From Betaproteobacteria bacterium (GTDB taxonomy: Bacteria > Pseudomonadota > Gammaproteobacteria > Burkholderiales > Burkholderiaceae_C), in assembly GCA_947448675.1 (NCBI GenBank), contig CANFOR010000073.1:1-11574 (forward strand): a stretch of 11,574 bases of DNA, written 5' to 3'. A program made the translations under genes and the position numbers. The notes under the pieces were generated by a model that worked only from the letters and a program-made list of their open reading frames with translations, ran no database searches and was not told the origin of the DNA. Shown here in pieces: positions 6,831 through 11,574 of the stretch; the first letter of the stretch is position 1; every line of letters begins with the position of its first letter.

Positions 6831-7644
6831 GGAGTCTTCCTTGTTTAAATTGACCAGCCTGAACCTCAACGGCATCCGCTCTGCCGCCACCAAGGGCGTC
6901 GAAGCCTGGCTTGCCAAAGCCAATCCCGATTGTATTTGCGTGCAAGAAATTAAAGCGCAAGAAACCGACATGGCCGGACGTTTTGAAGCCTTTGGCCCCT
7001 TAAAGGGCCACTTTCAGTTTGCCGAGAAAAAAGGCTACTCCGGCGTGGGCGTGTACAGCCGCCACGAGCCCAGCGATGTGCGCATCGGCTGGGACGACGG
7101 TGAGTTCGACGCAGAGGGCCGCTACGTCGAGCTGCGTTTTGACACCCCCAGCGCCAAGCGTTCCATCATCAGCTGCTACTTCCCCAGCGGCTCCTCGGGC
7201 GAAGAGCGACAAGTGGCCAAATTTCGCTTTTTGGCGGGCTTTTATCCGCATTTGCTCCGACTTAAAGAACAGCGCGAATTTATTTTGTGCGGCGACGTGA
7301 ACATCGCCCACCAAGAGGCCGATTTAAAAAACTGGAAGAGCAACCAAAAAAATAGCGGCTTCCTGCCCGAAGAACGCGCCTGGATGACCCAGCTGCTCGA
7401 CAGCTCTGGCAAAGGCGGCGGCATGGTGGATGTGTACCGCTACTTGCACCCCGACACGACCGACACCTGCTACACATGGTGGAGCCAGCGCGGCCAAGCC
7501 TACGCCAAAAACGTGGGCTGGCGCTTAGACTACCACCTGGCAACGCCCGCGTTGGGTGCGCTGGCACGCCAGGCCGAAATCTACAAAGACGAAAAATTTT
7601 CGGACCACGCGCCGATCACGATTGAATACGACTGGAAGCTTTAA
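6829..7644 (+). CDS. xth: Exodeoxyribonuclease III (AP endonuclease family)
   Basis: This belongs to the ExoIII/APE1 family of Mg-dependent enzymes, which cut DNA 5' of abasic sites and degrade 3' ends in base-excision repair. From the ATG at 6829 it has 271 residues, like E. coli ExoIII (268). Catalytic positions are intact: Asn14 in LNLNG, Glu40 in VQEIKA, Asp156/Asn158 in GDVNIAH, Asp234 in WRLDYH and Asp259/His260 in SDHAP. The start is uncertain. The ATG at 6829 has no ribosome-binding site and shares two bases with the pyrE start codon. The TTG at 6841 would begin MFKLTSLNLNG, a typical N-terminus for the family, and has GGAG six bases upstream. The flavin reductase gene follows after two bases, so the two probably form an operon. 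Whether this is the main Xth or a paralogue cannot be seen here. Confidence 0.93.
   Translation: MESSLFKLTSLNLNGIRSAATKGVEAWLAKANPDCICVQEIKAQETDMAGRFEAFGPLKGHFQFAEKKGYSGVGVYSRHEPSDVRIGWDDGEFDAEGRYVELRFDTPSAKRSIISCYFPSGSSGEERQVAKFRFLAGFYPHLLRLKEQREFILCGDVNIAHQEADLKNWKSNQKNSGFLPEERAWMTQLLDSSGKGGGMVDVYRYLHPDTTDTCYTWWSQRGQAYAKNVGWRLDYHLATPALGALARQAEIYKDEKFSDHAPITIEYDWKL
6831..6840. promoter_or_regulatory. Shared ribosome-binding segment between pyrE and exonuclease gene
   Basis: The ten bases GGAGTCTTCC carry a Shine-Dalgarno-like sequence on each strand. On plus, GGAG (6831-6834) sits six bases before an in-frame TTG at 6841. On minus, GGAAG (6840-6836) sits five bases before the pyrE ATG at 6830. 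This supports the pyrE start and offers the exonuclease gene a TTG start as an alternative to the ATG at 6829. Confidence 0.6.
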
Positions 7645-7646
7645 GA

Positions 7647-8276
7647 ATGGCTATGCAAATGCACGAAACCCACTCCTACGAACCGCGCCACGGCCACGGC
7701 CTACCGCACGACCCTTTTAACGCCATCGTCGGGCCACGCCCGATTGGCTGGATCTCGACCTGCAACATTGCGGGCCAGCCCAACTTAGCGCCCTATAGTT
7801 TTTTTAACGGCTTTAACTACGTGCCACCGATCATTGGCTTTTCCAGCGTGGGCCGCAAAGACACGCTGCGCAATGTGGAGGCCACGGGCGAGTTTGTGTG
7901 GAACTTGGTGACGCAAGATCTGGCCGAGGCCATGAACCAAAGTTGCGCCATGGTGCCGCCCGAGGTGAATGAGTTTGAGTTGGCCGGCGTGACGCAGCAA
8001 GCCTCGCGCTTGGTCAAACCGCCGCGCGTGGCCGAGGGCAGCGTGGCTTTTGAATGCAAGCTGACGCAGATCGTGCAACTGGCGGGCATTGACGGCGTCA
8101 AAGTGCCGACCTGGTTGGTGCTCGGCGAAGTGGTGGCGGTGCACATTCGCAAAAGCCTGTTGGTGGACGGCGTGTACGACACTGCGGCCGCCGGCCATGT
8201 GCTGCGCGCTGGCGGCCCGGCAGACTTCTTTCGCATCGGGCCAGAGCAGTTGTTTAAGATGTACCGGCCCACATAA
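7647..8276 (+). CDS. Flavin reductase family protein (FMN-binding split barrel)
   Basis: A 209-residue protein of the flavin reductase-like (DIM6/NTAB) family, which binds FMN in a split beta-barrel and usually reduces flavin with NAD(P)H for a partner oxygenase. Recognisable stretches are IVGPRPIGWIST (about 27-38), NLAPYSFFNGFNYVPP, DTLRNVEATGEFVWN and the C-terminal ADFFRIGPEQLFKMYRP. The physiological substrate cannot be inferred, since no partner oxygenase lies nearby. It begins two bases after the exonuclease stop. GGAAG in the last exonuclease codons lies eight bases before the ATG, so it is likely cotranscribed and coupled. A second in-frame ATG three codons in (7656) and a third at 7662 are possible starts. 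It is followed by a palindrome-rich stretch and a possible terminator. Confidence 0.88.
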   Translation: MAMQMHETHSYEPRHGHGLPHDPFNAIVGPRPIGWISTCNIAGQPNLAPYSFFNGFNYVPPIIGFSSVGRKDTLRNVEATGEFVWNLVTQDLAEAMNQSCAMVPPEVNEFELAGVTQQASRLVKPPRVAEGSVAFECKLTQIVQLAGIDGVKVPTWLVLGEVVAVHIRKSLLVDGVYDTAAAGHVLRAGGPADFFRIGPEQLFKMYRPT

Positions 8277-8333
8277 AGTGCAAGCAAGTTGCCAGCGAAT
8301 TCGCTACTATTTTAATAGCTGCCTACGCACTTT
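8275..8333. repeat. Palindrome-rich intergenic repeat, possible Comamonadaceae-type element
   Basis: Outer arms AAAGTGC (8275-8281, overlapping the stop codon) and GCACTTT (8327-8333) are perfectly complementary. Inside lie the perfect 12-bp palindrome AGCGAATTCGCT (8294-8305) and CTATT-TT-AATAG (8307-8318). The core GCTACTATTTTAATAGCTGC resembles, from memory, a short palindromic repeat scattered between genes in Comamonadaceae. I see no second copy in this window, so repeat status is inference. It may fold as a cruciform or as an RNA structure at the 3' end of the flavin reductase transcript. Confidence 0.5.
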
Positions 8334-8339
8334 TTAAGC

Positions 8340-8363
8340 GCCTTTCAGGCAATTTTTCTTCTT
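8340..8363 (+). terminator. Possible intrinsic terminator after flavin reductase gene
   Basis: The short hairpin GCCT-TTC-AGGC (8340-8350) is followed by the T-rich run AATTTTTCTTCTT (8351-8363), in the right order to end the plus-strand transcript. The stem is only 4 bp, so it may act together with the larger palindromes just upstream. It lies just before the stop of the convergent GST gene. Confidence 0.4.
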
Positions 8364-8370
8364 AAAGCCG

Positions 8371-9003
8371 CTACAAATTAAACGCAGGTCGCAGTGCCAA
8401 AGCTGCGCGCCAGCGCAGCAAGTCCACATGGTCTTCGCTGGGTTTAATGCGCACCACGCGGGCAAAGTCAACCGCCACCGCGGCGCTAATGTCGGCCACG
8501 CTGAGCTGCTCGGTGGCGATGAACTCTCGCCCTGCCAAATGCTGGTTCAGCATATGCAGAAACTGCTGCACACGGGCCAAGCCGCGCTCGGCCAGAGCCG
8601 GTATTTGCGCGTAATCCACCGGCCCCGGCAGCGCGCGCTGGGCCATGGTGGGCGCGCTGTTGCGCAGGGCTTCGGCAATCGCCATCAGGCCTTCAAACTC
8701 GATGCGCCAGTTCCAGCTGGCGACCTCGGCCTTGCTCTGTGGCGTGCTGCCCAGCAGGGGTGGCTGCGGGTAGCGCGCCTCGATGTAAGCAGTAATCGCC
8801 GCGTTGTCGGTGAACACCGCGCCCTCTTCACTCACCAGTGCGGGCACGGTGCACTGCGGGTTGATGGCGCGAAAGGTCTCACCCATTTGCTCTTTGTTGC
8901 GCAGGTCGATCTGCACCGTGTGGTGCGGCACGCCCTTCTCGGCCAACAAGATGCGCGCACGGCGGGGGCTGGGCGCTGTGGCACAGTCGTAGAGGGTGAT
9001 CAT
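8371..9003 (-). CDS. Glutathione S-transferase family protein
   Basis: A 210-residue cytosolic GST-fold protein. The N-terminal thioredoxin-like domain begins MITLYDCATAPSPRRARIL, with Ser12 and Cys7 as candidate activating residues. It contains the cis-proline motif TVPAL (Pro54) and DNAAITAYIEARYP (about 66-79), where the usual glutamate-serine pair that holds glutathione is replaced by Asp-Asn. The all-helical C-terminal domain has EFIATEQLSVADISAAVAV, typical of GSTs. I cannot assign a class or substrate. The start is fixed by a 4-base ATGA overlap with the stop of the upstream yghU-like gene, so the two are coupled. It ends FNL and converges on the flavin reductase gene. Glutathione conjugation or peroxide detoxification is possible. 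Confidence 0.87.
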   Translation of the reverse strand: MITLYDCATAPSPRRARILLAEKGVPHHTVQIDLRNKEQMGETFRAINPQCTVPALVSEEGAVFTDNAAITAYIEARYPQPPLLGSTPQSKAEVASWNWRIEFEGLMAIAEALRNSAPTMAQRALPGPVDYAQIPALAERGLARVQQFLHMLNQHLAGREFIATEQLSVADISAAVAVDFARVVRIKPSEDHVDLLRWRAALALRPAFNL

Positions 9004-9857
9004 TTTTGCACCTTCAAATCAAAGTCGCTGGCATCGTGGCGCTCGGGCAATTGGCTGGTGGGCTGGCCCCAGGTGCGGTTGACCATGCGGCCGCGCTGCA
9101 CAGCGGGACGCTGGGCAATGGCGTCGGTCCAGCGCTGCACATGGCTGTACTCTTGCACCTGCAAAAACTCGCCCGCCTCGTAGAGCAAGCCCTTGGCCAG
9201 CGCGCCGTACCAGGCCCACACCGCCATGTCGGCCACCGTGTAGGTGCCACCTGCCAAATACTCATGCGCGGACAAATGGCGGTTGAGCACGTCCATTTGG
9301 CGCTTGACTTCCATTGCAAAACGGTTGATGGGGTATTCCATCTTGCTCGGTGCGTAGGCATAAAAATGGCCAAACCCACCACCCAAAAAGGGCGCGCTGC
9401 CCATCTGCCAAAACAACCAAGAAAGGCACTCGGCGCGCGTGGCCGCATCGTGTGGCAAGAACGCGTCAAACTTGTGCGCCAGGTGCAAAAGAATTGCGCC
9501 CGACTCAAACACACGGATCGGCACTGGCCCGCTGCGGTCAAGCAGGGCGGGGATTTTCGAGTTGGGGTTGACGGCCACAAAGCCGCTGCCAAATTGCTCG
9601 CCCTCGTTGATCTTGACGAGCCAAGCGTCGTACTCTGCGCCGCTGTGGCCCAGCGCCAAAAGCTCCTCCAGCATCACCGTCACCTTTACCCCATTGGGCG
9701 TGGCCAGCGAGTAGAGCTGAAACGGGTGCGCGCCCACCGGCAAGTCTTTCTCGTGCGTGGCCCCCGCAACGGGCCGGTTGATATTGGCAAAGCGCCCGCC
9801 ATTGGCTTTGTCCCAAGTCCAAACGCTGGGCGGGGTGTAGGGGGTGGCTTCGGTCAT
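9000..9857 (-). CDS. yghU: GST-like disulfide-bond oxidoreductase YghU
   Basis: At 285 residues the protein closely resembles E. coli YghU along its length. That enzyme belongs to the nu-class GSTs, binds two glutathiones and reduces disulfides. Matching stretches are VWTWDKANGGRFANINRPV, LPVGAHPFQLYSLATPNG with the catalytic Thr-Pro-Asn, VMLEELLALG, FVAVNPNSKIPAL with the cis-proline, RVFESGAILLHLA, APFLGGGFGHFYAYAP and the C-terminal RPAVQRGRMVNR and LPERHDASDF. The start at 9857 has GGAG five bases upstream. The stop overlaps the start of the smaller GST, making a two-gene thiol/redox operon. It is divergent from the YcbL-like hydrolase gene across 152 bp. Function in this organism is inferred from the orthologue. 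Confidence 0.93.
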   Translation of the reverse strand: MTEATPYTPPSVWTWDKANGGRFANINRPVAGATHEKDLPVGAHPFQLYSLATPNGVKVTVMLEELLALGHSGAEYDAWLVKINEGEQFGSGFVAVNPNSKIPALLDRSGPVPIRVFESGAILLHLAHKFDAFLPHDAATRAECLSWLFWQMGSAPFLGGGFGHFYAYAPSKMEYPINRFAMEVKRQMDVLNRHLSAHEYLAGGTYTVADMAVWAWYGALAKGLLYEAGEFLQVQEYSHVQRWTDAIAQRPAVQRGRMVNRTWGQPTSQLPERHDASDFDLKVQK

Positions 9858-10009
9858 GTGGGCTCCGGGTTAAGGAAAAAGGGTTGAACGGCTACAGGAT
9901 ACCCGTGAAGGTGGCTTGCTGCTTAGCAGCCCGTGAAGTGGCGTTTGAAGCCACTTGCCAGAGCAAGAACAAGCTGAAAGGCTTGCAGAATCTCGCAGAC
10001 AATTGCCCC
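9858..10009. promoter_or_regulatory. Divergent intergenic region with direct repeat and hairpins
   Basis: The region holds a direct repeat, CCCGTGAAGGTGGC (9902-9915) and CCCGTGAAGTGGC (9930-9942). It also has three stem-loops: GCTGC-TTA-GCAGC (9918-9930), AAGTGGC (9936-9942) with GCCACTT (9950-9956), and CAAGC (9970-9974) with GCTTG (9981-9985). The first repeat copy also contains GTGGCTT (9911-9917), which can pair with AAGCCAC (9948-9954), so two pairings compete for the same arm. A weak box pair, CTGAAA (9974-9979) and GACAAT (9998-10003) with an 18-base spacer, could serve the downstream gene. I see no clear promoter toward yghU. Confidence 0.5.
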
Positions 10010-10648
10010 ATGCTCCGCTACTTCACCGTCCCCGTTACTGCCTTCCAACAAAACTGCTCCATCGTCTGGTGCAGTGAGAGCTTGCGCGCCGCCATCATCG
10101 ACCCGGGCGGCGACCTTGACATATTGCTCGGTGAGCTTGCGCGCCTGGGCCTCACGCTAGAACAAATCTGGCTCACACATGCGCACATTGACCACGCGGG
10201 CGGCACGGCGGAGCTGGCCAGGCGTTTGCAGTTGCCCATCATCGGCCCGCACCCGGGCGACCAGTTTTGGATCGACGGCTTGCCCGAGCAGGGGGCGATG
10301 TTTGGCTTTCCGCCTTCTGAGGCGTTTACGCCAACGCGCTGGCTGTACGACGGCGACAGTGTCACGCTGGCAGGCCACACGCTGCAGGTGCGGCACTGCC
10401 CGGGCCACACGCCGGGCCATGTGGTGTTTTATTCGCCCGAGATGCAGCGCGCGTTTGTCGGTGACGTGCTGTTTGCGGGCAGCATGGGCCGCACCGACTT
10501 TCCGCAGGGCGACCACGACACCCTGGTGGCCAGCATCACGCAGCGCCTGTGGCCCATGGGTGACGAGACGGTTTTCATCCCCGGTCACGGGCCCGAGAGC
10601 ACGTTTGGTCGCGAGCGCAAAAGCAACCCTTACGTGGGCGGAACTTAA
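10010..10648 (+). CDS. MBL-fold metallo-hydrolase, YcbL / glyoxalase II-like
   Basis: A 212-residue metallo-beta-lactamase-fold hydrolase resembling E. coli YcbL, a small type of glyoxalase II that hydrolyses S-D-lactoylglutathione in methylglyoxal detoxification. Metal ligands are all present: His57, His59, Asp61 and His62 in THAHIDHAG, His133 in CPGHTPGH, Asp152 in GDVLF and His193 in PGHGP. The N-terminus YFTVPVTAFQQNCSIVWC is typical. I chose the ATG at 10010 because homology begins there; a longer open frame starting near 9884 runs through the hairpins and looks non-coding. There is no ribosome-binding site before the ATG, so a leaderless transcript is possible. Its stop overlaps the stop of the convergent M48 gene in the tetramer TTAA. 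The divergent GST-family genes fit a glutathione theme, but cofunction is inference. Confidence 0.92.
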   Translation: MLRYFTVPVTAFQQNCSIVWCSESLRAAIIDPGGDLDILLGELARLGLTLEQIWLTHAHIDHAGGTAELARRLQLPIIGPHPGDQFWIDGLPEQGAMFGFPPSEAFTPTRWLYDGDSVTLAGHTLQVRHCPGHTPGHVVFYSPEMQRAFVGDVLFAGSMGRTDFPQGDHDTLVASITQRLWPMGDETVFIPGHGPESTFGRERKSNPYVGGT

Positions 10649-11484
10649 CCCTTGCGCGCGCGCTCGTAGAGCGGCATCACATTGGGCAGGTTTTTTTGAA
10701 TGTCGGCAATGCGCGTGCCGCTGGCCGGGTGGGTGCTGAGCCACTGCGGAGGCGCACCGTTGTTGGCGGCGCTCATCTTCTGCCACAGGCTGATGCCCGC
10801 TTGCGGGTTGTAGCCCGAGCGTGCGGCCAGCTCCAGGCCCACCAAGTCGGCCTCGGACTCGTCTTCGCGGCTGAACTTGAGCGTGAGCAGTTGTGCGCCA
10901 CCGCCGATGAGCTGTTGGCCCAAGGCCCCCGCGCCGAGCATTTGGCTCAGCACATTGGCGCCGATGCTGGTGGCCGCGCTCTTGCCCATGCGCTCGCGCG
11001 CATGCTCACGCAGGGCGTGGGCAATCTCGTGGCCCATCACGGCGGCGATTTCGTCGTCGGTTAGGTTCAGCGTGTTCAAAATGCCGGTGTAAAACGCAAT
11101 CTTGCCGCCGGGCATGCACCATGCGTTGATCTGCTTGCTGCCAATCAGGTTGACCTCCCACTTCCAGTTACGGGCGCGCTCGTTCCAGCTGTAGCTGTTG
11201 GGGATGATGCGCTGGGCAATGGCGCGCAGGCGTTGTACCTGGGCGTTGTTCTCAGGCCCCAGCGCGCGCTGTTGTGCGGCCTGGCCCAGCACCTGTTGGT
11301 ACTGCGCCGCGGCTTGCTGCTCGACCATATTGGCGGGCACCAGCCGGGTAAAGGCCGACTCTTTGCCCACGTCGACGCCTTCGCGCGCCAAGGCGTGCGT
11401 GAATACGCCGCCGCTCAAAAGCCCGGTGGTGCAGAAGGCGCAGCGGTGCAAAAACTGGCGTTTGTTTATATTGGCAGTGTTCAT
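10645..11484 (-). CDS. Exported M48-family zinc metallopeptidase
   Basis: A 279-residue M48 peptidase, probably acting on damaged or misassembled envelope proteins in the manner of BepA/LoiP-type enzymes. The zinc-binding HEIAH is at about 152-156 and the third ligand is probably Glu211 in EDESEADLVG; the conserved THPASGTRIADIQ is at about 251-263. The N-terminus NKRQFLHRCAFCTTGLLSG with ALA|RE is an export signal with a Lys-Arg pair that resembles a Tat motif. A CAFC pair (Cys15, Cys18) lies inside it. I chose the ATG at 11482-11484 because GAGG sits eight bases upstream; longer starts overlap the divergent transporter gene. The stop overlaps the stop of the YcbL-like gene. Inner-membrane, periplasmic or lipoprotein location cannot be settled from sequence. 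Confidence 0.9.
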   Translation of the reverse strand: MNTANINKRQFLHRCAFCTTGLLSGGVFTHALAREGVDVGKESAFTRLVPANMVEQQAAAQYQQVLGQAAQQRALGPENNAQVQRLRAIAQRIIPNSYSWNERARNWKWEVNLIGSKQINAWCMPGGKIAFYTGILNTLNLTDDEIAAVMGHEIAHALREHARERMGKSAATSIGANVLSQMLGAGALGQQLIGGGAQLLTLKFSREDESEADLVGLELAARSGYNPQAGISLWQKMSAANNGAPPQWLSTHPASGTRIADIQKNLPNVMPLYERARKG

Positions 11485-11509
11485 TGGGAAACCTCTAACA
11501 TCCATAACT

Positions 11510-11574
11510 ATGCACGACACCCCGAATCTCAAGCCCAGCTGGGCGGCTACGCTCAAAGTCTACCTGGAAGCGCC
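11510..11574 (+). CDS. Probable AmpG-like MFS transporter (partial, N-terminus only)
   Basis: Only 21 codons are visible, from the ATG at 11510 to the right edge. They read MHDTPNLKPSWAATLKVY, then LEA. The SWAATL.VYLE stretch matches my recollection of the cytoplasmic N-terminus of AmpG-family muropeptide permeases of Burkholderiales, just before the first membrane helix. No clear ribosome-binding site precedes the ATG. It is divergent from the M48 peptidase gene with only 25 bp between start codons. With so little sequence, family membership is tentative. Confidence 0.5.
   Translation, partial: MHDTPNLKPSWAATLKVYLEA

Noticed and set aside
8428..9183. Plus-strand open frame across both GST genes
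   Set aside because: It overlaps two convincing coding genes antisense and shows no motif.
9006..9887. Long open frame antisense to yghU (about 293 codons)
   Set aside because: The minus-strand YghU match spans the whole region; this frame is a shadow.
9884..10009. 42-codon N-terminal extension of the YcbL-like hydrolase
   Set aside because: Homology begins at MLRYFTVPVTAF (10010). The upstream stretch is dominated by inverted and direct repeats and has no ribosome-binding site for its first ATG.
7647..10648. A novel redox operon uniting the flavin reductase, two GSTs and the YcbL-like hydrolase
   Set aside because: The genes lie in three separate transcription units with different orientations. 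All are common housekeeping families, and proximity alone does not support a new system.

Overview
The window looks like ordinary core chromosome from a high-GC betaproteobacterium, most likely Burkholderiales and probably Comamonadaceae. The basis is strong G/C preference at third codon positions, the protein sequences themselves, and a cell-shape (mre) cluster divergent from a tRNA-amidotransferase (gatCAB) cluster. I see no tRNA, rRNA, CRISPR array, transposase, phage gene or toxin-antitoxin pair. Taxonomy and gene names come from recognising sequences, not from a database search.

Layout, left to right. Positions 1-1947 (minus strand) hold mreB followed by mreC, which runs off the left edge. 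They encode the actin-like filament and membrane scaffold of the lateral wall-synthesis machine. A 224-bp divergent intergenic region (1948-2171) carries four inverted repeats. Positions 2172-5433 (plus) are gatC-gatA-gatB, joined by two 4-base ATGA overlaps, encoding the GatCAB amidotransferase that completes Gln-tRNA and/or Asn-tRNA synthesis. Positions 5485-6830 (minus) are pyrE (orotate phosphoribosyltransferase) followed by a secreted DUF4124-type protein. Positions 6829-8276 (plus) are an exonuclease III-type gene and a flavin reductase-family gene. pyrE and the exonuclease gene are divergent, with start codons that overlap or lie only 10 bp apart. After a palindrome-rich convergent gap come two glutathione S-transferase-family genes on minus (8371-9857; a YghU orthologue upstream of a smaller GST, with a 4-base overlap). 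Next are a YcbL-like metallo-beta-lactamase-fold hydrolase on plus (10010-10648), an exported M48 metallopeptidase on minus (10645-11484), and the first codons of a probable AmpG-like transporter on plus (11510 to the edge).

The genes form short, tightly packed housekeeping operons: wall shape, translation fidelity, pyrimidine synthesis, DNA repair, thiol/redox handling and envelope quality control. I found no new multi-gene system. The strongest anomaly is inside gatB: about 294 bp (4933-5226) where G/C at third codon positions falls from about 80% to about 36% and then recovers, with the reading frame intact. It looks like a recombined segment from a lower-GC donor. Other points are the shared ribosome-binding segment between pyrE and the exonuclease gene, the inverted repeats between mreB and gatC, a possible pair of competing hairpins upstream of the YcbL-like gene, and a palindromic repeat after the flavin reductase gene.
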